This document shows, piece by piece, positions 34,537 to 43,262 of a stretch of 64,000 nucleotides of DNA. Location of the stretch: assembly GCA_029258955.1 (NCBI GenBank), contig JAPDJT010000016.1, forward strand, positions 1 to 64,000, written 5' to 3'. The first letter of the stretch is position 1; every line of letters begins with the position of its first letter. The DNA comes from Thermoplasmatota archaeon. GTDB lineage: Archaea; Thermoplasmatota; E2; UBA202; JdFR-43. Under the pieces are notes generated by a model that saw only the letters and a program-made list of their open reading frames with translations, searched no databases and had not been told where the DNA came from. The position numbers and the translations under genes are program-made.

Positions 34537-35646
34537 ATGAAAATTTTGCATGTTGCAGATAGCCATATAGGCTATTCAGCATATCATAAATTAGCACCAA
34601 GTGGGCTTAATCAAAGAGAAGTAGATACTTATAATTCTTTTAAGCAATTTATAGAGTATGCTTTAAAATCAAAACCAGATTTAATAATACATGCTGGCGA
34701 TTTGTTTGATAGTGTTAGACCAACAAATAGAGCCATTTCTTTTGTAATGCAACAATTGTTGAGGCTGTCTGAAGCAAATATACCATTTATTGTTATCTCT
34801 GGAAATCATGAAACACCAAAATTAAGAGAGACTGGCAGTGTATTCCGAATTTTTGAGCATTTGGAAAATGTGTATCCGATATATAAAGGAAAATTGGAGC
34901 AAATTGAAATTGATAATGCTGTAATACATGCTATTCCTCATTGCTTCTCAAATGAAGAATTGAAAAAAAATATAGAAATGGCTAAGCCTATTGAAAACAG
35001 AATAAATATTCTTGTTTTGCATGTTGGAATAATTGGAATAAAAGAATTCAGTTATACTAGAGGAGATTTTAATGAACAAGTTATTCCTTCTGGCTATCTT
35101 TCTCCTCAATTTGATTATATAGCATTAGGACATTTTCATAAACCTACAAAAGTTACAGAAAATGCATATTATGCTGGCTCAACAGAGCATTTTTCATTTA
35201 AAGAAGCTGGTGAGAGAAAAGGCTTTTATGAAATTGAACTTGGTTCATCGCCTCAAATCAAATTTATTGAACTAAATGTAAGGGGAATGATGGATTTAGG
35301 AGAGATAGATTGTTTTAATTTAAGTTCAGAGCAAATAACATATGAAATAGTTAGAAAGTTTGAGGAAATTGAAGAAGGGAAAATAGTTAGAATTTTTTTA
35401 AGAAGGATAAGCAGAGCAAAATATAAAGCTTTAGATTGGAATAGAATAAAGAAAGCTGGATCAAAAGCTCTTCATTTTGAAATTGCCCATGAATTTCATG
35501 AAATTGAGCATGAGCTAATGGGAAAAAGCAGAATAGGAAGTTTAACAGAAGAGTGGAAGGAATTCATATCAAAACATCCATTGGGGAAAAATAGAAAAGA
35601 GTTAGAAGAGCTTGCTATCAAATATTTAACTGAGGTGTTGCAATGA
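34537..35646 (+). CDS. mre11: Mre11 DNA double-strand-break repair nuclease
   Basis: A 369-residue calcineurin-like nuclease. Phosphodiesterase motifs are seen in order: VADSHIG, HAGDLFD, SGNHET, LVLHVGI and LGHFHKPTK. With Rad50 it resects and tethers DNA ends and opens hairpins. Length is normal for archaeal Mre11. Its stop overlaps the ATG of rad50. HerA and NurA, which often accompany it in archaea, are not in this window. Confidence 0.96.
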   Translation: MKILHVADSHIGYSAYHKLAPSGLNQREVDTYNSFKQFIEYALKSKPDLIIHAGDLFDSVRPTNRAISFVMQQLLRLSEANIPFIVISGNHETPKLRETGSVFRIFEHLENVYPIYKGKLEQIEIDNAVIHAIPHCFSNEELKKNIEMAKPIENRINILVLHVGIIGIKEFSYTRGDFNEQVIPSGYLSPQFDYIALGHFHKPTKVTENAYYAGSTEHFSFKEAGERKGFYEIELGSSPQIKFIELNVRGMMDLGEIDCFNLSSEQITYEIVRKFEEIEEGKIVRIFLRRISRAKYKALDWNRIKKAGSKALHFEIAHEFHEIEHELMGKSRIGSLTEEWKEFISKHPLGKNRKELEELAIKYLTEVLQ

Positions 35647-38045
35647 AACTTATAAGTCTGCAACTTCATAACTTCAGGAAATATAAAGATGCAGAAATTA
35701 GGTTTCCAGAAGGAATTATTGGACTCATTGGAAACAATGGCTCAGGAAAATCAACAATAATTGAAGCTATAGGATGGGCAATATATGGAAACAGGGCATC
35801 TAGAACTTCAAAAGATGAAATAAAAAGGCAGGGCGCCAGCAGGAGCGATGACTGCTGGGTGAAACTTGTTTTTGAGCTTGGTGGTGATGAATATGAAGTT
35901 TTTAGAATTATAAGTGGAAGCTCTACTGATGCGAGAGTAAAAGTGAATGGTTTAATTACTGCATCTTCTTCTCAAAAAGTTACTGAATATCTTGAAAAGA
36001 AGCTTGGTATGGATTATGATTCTTTTTTTACATCTATAGTTGCGAAACAGCAGGAATTGAATGCTCTTTCTGATAAATCACCAGGAGAGAGAAGGAAAAG
36101 CATGCTTAGGATGCTTGGAATAGATGTATTGGAAGAAGCTATTAAAAGAGTGAGAGAAGATAGAAGAAATAAGGAGAAAATTCTGGATTTCATTGAAAAA
36201 ACTTTTAAAGATATTGATGAGCTGGAAAAACAACTTCAGAAAGAAAAGGAAAATTTGACAACACTTTTTTCAAATAAGAGGGGATTGGAAGAAGAGTTGA
36301 AGAAAGTTGAAGCGGAATTGAAGAAAATTGAAGAAGAGAGAAATAGGGAAAGGGAAAAAGCAGAAAAATATAAGCAATTGAATGAGAGGAAAAAACTCCT
36401 TGAAATAAAATTGGGAAATAAGGAAAATTTAATAGAAGAAAAGAAAAGAGAGAAAGAGGAGATTATTAAAAAGAAAGCAGAGCTAGAAAATATAAAGCCA
36501 GTTTTAAATGAATTTGATAAATTATATGCAAGAAAAGAAACCTTAGAAAATTTAAGGAAAAAGTTTTATGAGAAGAAAAATCTGCAAGAACAATTGAACC
36601 TAACGATTCAAAAAATAAGCTCATTAAGCAAAGAACTGGAAGGCTATATAGAGGAGATTGAGAAATTAAAGAAATCTGTTGAGTTGTATAACAGAATAAA
36701 TGATGAAATTTTGGAAAGGGAAAATAATATAAAGAAAATTGAAAGAGAAATTGAGAGATATAAAGCTGAAATTAATTCTCTGTTAAAAGAAAGAAAAAAT
36801 TATGAAGAGAAAAGAAATAAAATTGTTTCTTTAGGACCAGATAGCGAATGTCCTACATGTGGGAGAATTCTTGGTGAAAAATATGGAGAGATTCTTTCAA
36901 ACTTTGAAAATAAAATTAAAGAAATTGATGAAGAAATAAAGGAAAAGGAGAAGGAAAAATCCCAATCACTGGCTATTTTAAGCAAAGAAAGAGAAGCCAT
37001 TGATTCCCTCAAAAGAGAGAAATTGGTGATAGAAAAGGAATATATGGATTATAGAACAAAGGAGAAGCTTATTGAAAGAGTTCAACAAAAAATAAATGAG
37101 GAGAAGGAAAGAAAAAAGAAACTGGAGGAAAATCTGCTTGTCATTGGAGAGGTTGAATTTGATGAAGCTGAATATGAAATGATTTCAAATAAAGTTAAGG
37201 AGCTTCTTCCAATAAAGAATAAGGCAATTGTTTTAGAAAATGAAGTGAAAAGATTACCATCTATTGAGAAGGATTTGATAGAGTTGGAAAAGGATGTAGA
37301 GATGATTGAAAATGATATCAAAGCTTGCATTAATGAGATTCAACAATTAGGATTTAATGAGGAAAAATATAAAGCCATTGAAAAAAGCTATGAGGAATTA
37401 AGGAATAAATTCTTTGAAAAAAGAGAAGAATTTATAAGAATCGAAGGAAAAATTGAGACTGTAAAAAAAGATATTGATAGAATAGAAAAGGAAATTAAGG
37501 AGCAAAAGGAGCAAAGGGAAAGAGCAAAACAGCTTAGAAAAGAAATAGAATTGCTTGAAGAGTTAGCAGGAGAAAGAGACAAAGGATTGTTAAATGAATT
37601 CAAAACATATCTTATATCCAGAATACGTCCCTTATTGGCGCATTATGCATCCCATTTCATAAACATTTTTACAAATGGAAAGTATAAGGAAATAGAGCTT
37701 GATGAAAAATATGATATTTACATTTATGATAGAGGAGAAAGATTCCAGCTTGATAGATTTTCAGGAGGAGAAAAAGATTTAGCTAATCTATCTCTTCGTT
37801 TAGCAATATCTCAACTGATTGCTCAAAGAGCAGATATATCCTTGAATTTTATAGCTCTCGATGAAATCTTTGGCTCACAAGACAGGGAGAGAAGAAGAAA
37901 TGTGCTGAATGCTCTGGCAGAGCTTAAAAAACAGTTTAAGCAAATCATACTCATAACGCACATTGATGAAATAAAGGATTCAATGGAACATATAATAAGA
38001 GTTTATGAAGATGAAGATGGCATTTCTCATGCTATATTAGAATAA
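35643..38045 (+). CDS. rad50: Rad50 ATPase
   Basis: An 800-residue SMC-like ATPase. Walker A is GNNGSGKST near residue 32, the zinc hook is CPTC (Cys403, Cys406), and the signature RFSGGEKDLANLSLRLA and Walker B FIALDEIFGSQD are near the C-terminus. Two long coiled coils flank the hook. It is somewhat shorter than many archaeal Rad50 proteins, implying shorter arms. It forms the MR complex with the overlapping mre11. Confidence 0.97.
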   Translation: MKLISLQLHNFRKYKDAEIRFPEGIIGLIGNNGSGKSTIIEAIGWAIYGNRASRTSKDEIKRQGASRSDDCWVKLVFELGGDEYEVFRIISGSSTDARVKVNGLITASSSQKVTEYLEKKLGMDYDSFFTSIVAKQQELNALSDKSPGERRKSMLRMLGIDVLEEAIKRVREDRRNKEKILDFIEKTFKDIDELEKQLQKEKENLTTLFSNKRGLEEELKKVEAELKKIEEERNREREKAEKYKQLNERKKLLEIKLGNKENLIEEKKREKEEIIKKKAELENIKPVLNEFDKLYARKETLENLRKKFYEKKNLQEQLNLTIQKISSLSKELEGYIEEIEKLKKSVELYNRINDEILERENNIKKIEREIERYKAEINSLLKERKNYEEKRNKIVSLGPDSECPTCGRILGEKYGEILSNFENKIKEIDEEIKEKEKEKSQSLAILSKEREAIDSLKREKLVIEKEYMDYRTKEKLIERVQQKINEEKERKKKLEENLLVIGEVEFDEAEYEMISNKVKELLPIKNKAIVLENEVKRLPSIEKDLIELEKDVEMIENDIKACINEIQQLGFNEEKYKAIEKSYEELRNKFFEKREEFIRIEGKIETVKKDIDRIEKEIKEQKEQRERAKQLRKEIELLEELAGERDKGLLNEFKTYLISRIRPLLAHYASHFINIFTNGKYKEIELDEKYDIYIYDRGERFQLDRFSGGEKDLANLSLRLAISQLIAQRADISLNFIALDEIFGSQDRERRRNVLNALAELKKQFKQIILITHIDEIKDSMEHIIRVYEDEDGISHAILE

Positions 38046-38074
38046 CTTTTTTATCTCTTTGAATATAAAATCAA

Positions 38075-38146
38075 GGGCCGGTAGATCAGGGGAAGATCGC
38101 TGCCTTCGCAAGGCAGAGGTCGCGGGTTCAAATCCCGCCCGGTCCA
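38075..38146 (+). tRNA. tRNA-Ala(CGC)
   Basis: Acceptor GGGCCGG/CCGGTCC contains the G3-U70 identity pair of alanine tRNAs. Anticodon arm CTGCC-TTCGCAA-GGCAG gives anticodon CGC. T-arm GCGGG-TTCAAAT-CCCGC. There is no intron and no encoded CCA. GAATATAAAA just upstream is a possible TATA box, though close. Confidence 0.95.
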
Positions 38147-38152
38147 TAAAAA

Positions 38153-38668
38153 TTATTCACAAATTTCTCCATTTATAACAATATTCCTTACGACAGCTTC
38201 TATTCTTTCTATTGCTGTTTTTATCTTTTCTACCTTTATTTTATCTTCTGGGCTTAAATTTTTATCCATTAACAAATCCAAATAACCTTTTGCAATTATA
38301 ATTGGATTGAAGAAATAATGAGCTATGTTTTGTTTAAATAACTTCACTTTTTGATGTGCAAAATTCACATATTCCCTCATTTTTATTATTTCATCTAAGC
38401 TTCTTATAATTCCAAAATGAAATCTTAATTCATTTCCATCCATTATTGGATAAATGATAATTTCTTTGTTTCCTCTTCTCACAACAACTTTTTTCTTGCC
38501 CAACAATTTTCTTATCTCCCCTCTTATCCTGTATATCTCTTTAGCTTTTTTATTTGCAAAGACAATTTTTCCCTGCTCATCCAAAATAAATATTCCTTCT
38601 TTATCCTCTATTGATTTTAAATTTTGCTTTTCATTGCATATTTTTTCAAATGCAAGCATTTCTCTCAT
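38153..38668 (-). CDS. Orphan PAS plus kinase-dimerization protein lacking an ATPase domain
   Basis: Of 171 residues, about 20-100 are PAS-like (GIFILDEQGKIVFANKKAKE). Then comes an H-box-like helix, FKQNIAHYFFNPIIIAKGYL, where IAHDLRNP is usual, and a second helix. The protein ends there, without the HATPase domain. It could be a phosphotransfer or dimer partner of another kinase, such as that at 31,650, or a truncated kinase; no ATPase remnant follows, as tRNA-Ala lies directly downstream. Confidence 0.65.
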   Translation of the reverse strand: MREMLAFEKICNEKQNLKSIEDKEGIFILDEQGKIVFANKKAKEIYRIRGEIRKLLGKKKVVVRRGNKEIIIYPIMDGNELRFHFGIIRSLDEIIKMREYVNFAHQKVKLFKQNIAHYFFNPIIIAKGYLDLLMDKNLSPEDKIKVEKIKTAIERIEAVVRNIVINGEICE

Positions 38669-38766
38669 AGTCGAACACTATATCAAAAAATCATATATAT
38701 TGCTAATTTTGAACAAAATTGTTGAGCGAGAGCAAAATTTTATATATTCTTTGCTTCACCCACAAT

Positions 38767-39777
38767 TCAACGATGCATTTGTATTGCTTTTTGGCGAAAC
38801 GCCCTTACTTCCTCCATTGTTGGCAGCTCTATAGCCACTTTCTTTTTCCTTCTATTATATTCTTCTTTTCCCATGCTGTTTAATATTTCTCTGCCTTTCT
38901 CTCTAACTTCATCTAACTTTTCATTTACTTTATCTACCGTATGCCTTAGCAGAAAAGCCATTCCAGAAAGTAATGACTTAAACATTACTGGAAAACCTTC
39001 AAAAATTATGTCTCTTTCTGGTATTCTTTTCCTCCAAGCTGGCTCCTCTCCAAACTCTGCAACTGGCAAGCCCATGCCTGCCTCCAGCTCATCAGAAAAA
39101 GTTGGGTCAAGTTGTATCCATTCTCCATCTATCCAAAGTTCTGCGCATCCATGCAATGCATCTAAAAAGCCCAGCAATTCATATGTTTCTTTTAGCACAG
39201 GGTCATGATTAAGCATTACATCTGCCATTTCATTAGCAGGTGTAAAAGCATATAGCCTATATCTTGCCTTAATTCCGCCTGCTCTTGCAAGAGCAATTAA
39301 AAGGTTCATTTGATCTAAGCATACTCCTCCCTTGCTTTTTAAAACTCCTACAGCCCCTCTCAATGGTTTGAAAACAAGATATTTTTTATTCTTTACAAAA
39401 TAGAAAATGCTTTTAGCATATTCCAAAGGCTCCTTTTCATATGCTCCCAGTTTTTTTGCCATCGCCCTTATCTCTTTTGAATCACACTCGCAAAACCTTG
39501 TTGGGCGGAGATATTTCTCATCATGAACAGCTGGCAAATCTTTATAGTCATCATCAGATAGCAATTTTGTTGCATCGTATTTACTCTCATCCTCAATATG
39601 CTCCCATGGTGGTTTAGAAATCTCTAATCTTTTTTTCCATGCATTTACAGTTTTAAACATTACATTTGGATTTTTTGCTAAAACATAGGACAATGGCAAG
39701 CTTGCTTTCATAAAATTTTTAATTAAAGAAAAGGGAGGAATATTGCCTACATCAACCATTTCTTTAAAAAATCCCAT
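38767..39777 (-). CDS. Transglutaminase-like protein
   Basis: A 336-residue protein. The transglutaminase-like core is KGGVCLDQMNLLIALARAGG (nucleophile Cys), with HGCAELWIDGEWIQLDPTF supplying the His and Asp of the triad. In archaea such domains act as thiol proteases or amide-bond enzymes; the substrate is unknown. It has no signal peptide and so is cytoplasmic. It lies 4 bases after the LuxE-like gene on the same strand, so the two should be co-expressed. Confidence 0.8.
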   Translation of the reverse strand: MGFFKEMVDVGNIPPFSLIKNFMKASLPLSYVLAKNPNVMFKTVNAWKKRLEISKPPWEHIEDESKYDATKLLSDDDYKDLPAVHDEKYLRPTRFCECDSKEIRAMAKKLGAYEKEPLEYAKSIFYFVKNKKYLVFKPLRGAVGVLKSKGGVCLDQMNLLIALARAGGIKARYRLYAFTPANEMADVMLNHDPVLKETYELLGFLDALHGCAELWIDGEWIQLDPTFSDELEAGMGLPVAEFGEEPAWRKRIPERDIIFEGFPVMFKSLLSGMAFLLRHTVDKVNEKLDEVREKGREILNSMGKEEYNRRKKKVAIELPTMEEVRAFRQKAIQMHR

Positions 39778-39781
39778 ATTT

Positions 39782-41125
39782 TCACCTCATTTCCTCAGCC
39801 ATTATTTCCCTCATTAAATTTCCACATCCTTTTGCCTCTGCTTCTGCCATTCTTGTTATTTCTCCTTCAATAACTATTTCTTCTCTTCCACACTCTGGAC
39901 AAGCTTCAAGTAGCTTAACTTTATCTCCTGTAATTATAAATCCTGGATAGCTATTTGCAGCAGGGTCAAGAAAAGCAAATCTTCCCACCTCGCCAAAATC
40001 CATTGGTTCCAAATTTTCATCTAATACCATTGGATAAATCCATGGATGAAGGTGCTTATATCTTGCTTCACATTCTAAAGCTAATCCATTCATTTCTGAC
40101 ATTCCATATACATCTCTGTAATTGTTCTTATTAATTCCAAAAAATTCTTCAATCATTTTTGCAAATTCATCTGTTGATATTTTTCTGTGCTCATGTATTT
40201 TCCATCCTCCTCCTGTTATTATAACAGAATTGCTCTCTCCAAAATTCAGATATACACCTTCCTCTTCCATCATTTTCATCAAATCATAAAGCTGGAAAGG
40301 AAAAGTAAGTATGTAAATTTGCTCTCCCTTTTTATCCATTTCCTTAAGCATATTTAAAAGCTTAATCTGCCCTTTATGCATAGCCTTACTTATTATCATA
40401 AGCTTTAATTTATCTCCCATTCCTCTAACTTGCCCAGCTAACAAGCGGACAATATCAATTGTCAATGCTTTATCTGTCAAAAAATGTCTGTATTCTTGCT
40501 TAAATATTTTTGTTCCTTCAGCAATCCACCTTCCCATTGTTAAATGAGTTTTTATTGGACCTGGATAAATTATATGGGCATTTTCAGATGGAGGATATAT
40601 GGAAAACAACAATGTTTTACCAGCTGAATAAAACATCCTTCTCCTTGTTATATCGTCTCTAAAAATGAAACTAAATTTTCCTGTTGTGCCAGATGAGTGG
40701 GTTACAATTCCATTTAGCTTATTTTCCGCCCACACTAAGAAATCTTGTAAAGTTTTTCCTTTAAAATCAAATTCCCCTATATCTACAGATGTTATCCTAT
40801 ATAACCATTCATATAAAATTCTCGGATCCTCATCAGGATAATCTTTGAAAAACTTATCTGGAATTAGTGGAATTTTCTTTAAATCCTCCTCATCCTTAAT
40901 ATCATGTGGCAAAACATTATTTTCCTTGCAGTATTTATGATAAAAAAGATTATTTTCATAGTGGTGCATGAACGCTTCTTTTATTGCTTTGAATCTTTGC
41001 TCCCTTACCTTTTTTGCATCATATAGGAAGTAATCTTCTAGTCCATAAATTAATTTATCAACCTCTTTCCATTCATCTTTTGGAATTGAAAAATACTCCT
41101 CCAAATTCTTCTGTAAGTAATTCAT
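39782..41125 (-). CDS. LuxE-like acyl-protein synthetase (adenylate-forming)
   Basis: A 447-residue protein of the ANL-related LuxE family. THSSGTTGKFSFIF is the adenylate-forming loop and YGMSEMNGLALECE a later active-site segment. Cys residues in LEACPECGREE form a possible metal site. LuxE activates fatty acids as acyl-AMP and passes them to a Cys; here the acceptor is unknown. Partner gene: the transglutaminase-like protein. Confidence 0.8.
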   Translation of the reverse strand: MNYLQKNLEEYFSIPKDEWKEVDKLIYGLEDYFLYDAKKVREQRFKAIKEAFMHHYENNLFYHKYCKENNVLPHDIKDEEDLKKIPLIPDKFFKDYPDEDPRILYEWLYRITSVDIGEFDFKGKTLQDFLVWAENKLNGIVTHSSGTTGKFSFIFRDDITRRRMFYSAGKTLLFSIYPPSENAHIIYPGPIKTHLTMGRWIAEGTKIFKQEYRHFLTDKALTIDIVRLLAGQVRGMGDKLKLMIISKAMHKGQIKLLNMLKEMDKKGEQIYILTFPFQLYDLMKMMEEEGVYLNFGESNSVIITGGGWKIHEHRKISTDEFAKMIEEFFGINKNNYRDVYGMSEMNGLALECEARYKHLHPWIYPMVLDENLEPMDFGEVGRFAFLDPAANSYPGFIITGDKVKLLEACPECGREEIVIEGEITRMAEAEAKGCGNLMREIMAEEMR

Positions 41126-41244
41126 ATTTTTTTATATGGCTTTAAATATAACATTTCTTTAAAGAAGGTTTAAGCATTGTTAAAATTTTTTTATATGCTT
41201 TATCCTCTCCCAAAAGATTTTTTATATTCAGCCATTAAAATAAT
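41126..41244. promoter_or_regulatory. Divergent promoter region, LuxE-like gene and nreA
   Basis: AT-rich 119-base gap. TTTTTTATATTC at about 41,218-41,229 is a TATA candidate for nreA. On the other strand ATATTTAAAG near 41,148 serves the LuxE-like gene. Confidence 0.4.
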
Positions 41245-42507
41245 GTGAAAGTTAAGCCAAAAAAGTTTATTAGCTTGGATGAAAGCATATGCATTAAATG
41301 TAGAGGTGCAAAATTACTTTGTGGAAAGGCAAGATGCCCTGTTTTGGTAAGATATTATAAAAATTTGGAAGCTAAACCATTGGTGGAGAAAAAGGTTATA
41401 TTTGGCTCATCACCTCCATCAGTTTTTGTTGGAAGAAATGGTTATCCAAAAGTATATGCTGGACCAATGTTGCCTCCTTTACAAGGAGATACATCCTATA
41501 TGGATACTCCAGAGTTATGGCATGGTAAAGGAATAGATGATATCGTTGATTTTAGAATGAAGTTAATAAGGGGGAAATATAGAATTGATGTTAGAAGAGT
41601 GGATGGCAAAATAGCTGAATATACGCAGGAAATAGCTATGGCAAAAAAACCAGTTGAAATGGAAGTGGAATTTGAAAAGAAGCCAAGAGGAGTAATTGCA
41701 CTATATGATGAAGTTCAGCCTCATGGCCCTTCTGCGCCAATAAAAAAGCTGTGGGTGGCAAATCCTAAGGTAGATAAGAGGATAGAAAAAGTTTTTTATG
41801 ATGAAATGAAAGCTACAGAAGCTGTTTTATGGCTCTATGAACAGGGTTTATTTGTTTCTTCCATTCAAAAAGCTTTTTCTGCTGGGATTTTTGGCATAGA
41901 AAAGAAATTTGTGCCTACTCGTTGGAGTATAACAGCAGTAGATGACATTATAGGAAAGAAGCTGGTTAATGAAGTAAAGCAATATCCATGGCTCAACGAA
42001 TATCGCATATATTACACAAAAAGTTTGGATAATTTATGGGTAATTTTTATGTTTCCAAGTAGTTGGCAGTATGAGCTCATAGAGGCATGGTATCCCAATA
42101 CAACATGGAATCCACTTGGCAAAAAAATAGTCATGTATGGAGACCATGAATATTATAATGGAAGGAGTAGCTATGCCACCATAGGAGGATGTTATTATGC
42201 AGCCCGTTTGGCGGTGGCTGAGAAGTTAAGAGCAGAAAAAAAGCAGGCTGGAGCAGTTGTTTTAAGGGAAATACATCCCGGCTATATAATGCCTGTTGGT
42301 GTATGGAATGTTAGGGAAAATGTAAGAAAAGCTTTGAGAAATGAGCCAAAGAAATTTGATGATTTAAAGGAAGCGATACTTTTCATTTCTTCTTTGCTTC
42401 ATATTCCAATTAAAAAATGGATTGAAGTTAGCGAGCTTTTAAAGAACGTTTTATATCAAAGGAAGTTAGATGATTATGAAAGTATATTGCAAAACAGCAT
42501 TATCTAA
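41245..42507 (+). CDS. nreA: DNA repair protein NreA (DUF650/DUF651)
   Basis: A 420-residue protein with an N-terminal zinc site Cys16-Cys19-Cys26-Cys31 (CIKCRGAKLLCGKARCP), YAGPMLPPLQGDTSYMDTPE and a GSSPPSVFVGRNGYPKVY region. NreA is needed for repair of mitomycin C damage in haloarchaea. The C-terminal PCNA-binding box known from Haloferax is not obvious here. The start is GTG; an ATG two bases earlier is in another frame and followed by TGA. It overlaps the radical SAM gene by 38 bases. Confidence 0.9.
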   Translation: MKVKPKKFISLDESICIKCRGAKLLCGKARCPVLVRYYKNLEAKPLVEKKVIFGSSPPSVFVGRNGYPKVYAGPMLPPLQGDTSYMDTPELWHGKGIDDIVDFRMKLIRGKYRIDVRRVDGKIAEYTQEIAMAKKPVEMEVEFEKKPRGVIALYDEVQPHGPSAPIKKLWVANPKVDKRIEKVFYDEMKATEAVLWLYEQGLFVSSIQKAFSAGIFGIEKKFVPTRWSITAVDDIIGKKLVNEVKQYPWLNEYRIYYTKSLDNLWVIFMFPSSWQYELIEAWYPNTTWNPLGKKIVMYGDHEYYNGRSSYATIGGCYYAARLAVAEKLRAEKKQAGAVVLREIHPGYIMPVGVWNVRENVRKALRNEPKKFDDLKEAILFISSLLHIPIKKWIEVSELLKNVLYQRKLDDYESILQNSII

Positions 42508-43234
42508 ATCAAAAATTCCTGGCATAGATTATTCATTGAATCCTTATATTGGCTGTCAGCATGCATGCATTTATTGTTATGTGCCTTCCATGTTTAATAT
42601 TGATTTTAATGAATGGAAAAAGCCAAAAGTAAAGAAAAATATACCAAATGTTTTGATGAAGGAGTTAAGAAAAAAGAAAAGAGGAATTGTAGGCATCTCC
42701 ACCTCTACTGACGCTTATCAACCATTGGAATTAAAATATGAAATTACTCGCAAATGTCTAAATTTACTTTTAAAGCATGGATGGAGCATAGATATATTAA
42801 CAAAATCAAAGAATGTGTTGAGAGATTTGCAGATAATAAAAAAATTTGATTCAGCAAAGGTAGGGATAACAATAACAACTTTTAGCAATGAAAAATGGGA
42901 GGGAGGTAGCAAAGCAGAAGAAAGGCTTGAAGCAATAAAAAAATTTGCTAATGAAGAAATTTTTACCTATATTTTCTTTGGACCCATCTTTCCTTTAATG
43001 AGCGACGAAGAAATTGAATATTGCATAGAAGAATTTATTTCATCAAATGTAGATGCAATTGTAATGGATAAACTCCATTTAAAAAAAGGGTTGCTTAATC
43101 GCCTTAAAAATACATATCCAGATGAATTCAATGAAATGAAAAAAGCTTTATTAGGAAATTTTTATGAAAGAGCATTTAAAAAAGTTTTTGAAATTGCAAG
43201 AGGAAGAATAAAAGTCATTAAAGCATGGGATTAG
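42470..43234 (+). CDS. SplB-like radical SAM protein (COG1533 type)
   Basis: A 254-residue enzyme. The cluster-binding motif is Cys29-Cys33-Cys36 (CQHACIYC) after NPYIG. GISTSTDAYQPLE is a later conserved part. It resembles the spore-photoproduct-lyase-like group of radical SAM proteins, common in archaea, with unproven function. The 38-base overlap with nreA suggests a link to DNA repair; that is inference. GGAAGTT precedes the ATG. Confidence 0.85.
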   Translation: MIMKVYCKTALSKSKIPGIDYSLNPYIGCQHACIYCYVPSMFNIDFNEWKKPKVKKNIPNVLMKELRKKKRGIVGISTSTDAYQPLELKYEITRKCLNLLLKHGWSIDILTKSKNVLRDLQIIKKFDSAKVGITITTFSNEKWEGGSKAEERLEAIKKFANEEIFTYIFFGPIFPLMSDEEIEYCIEEFISSNVDAIVMDKLHLKKGLLNRLKNTYPDEFNEMKKALLGNFYERAFKKVFEIARGRIKVIKAWD

Positions 43235-43262
43235 ATTTTTATCCAGCAAAGCATTTATTCCT

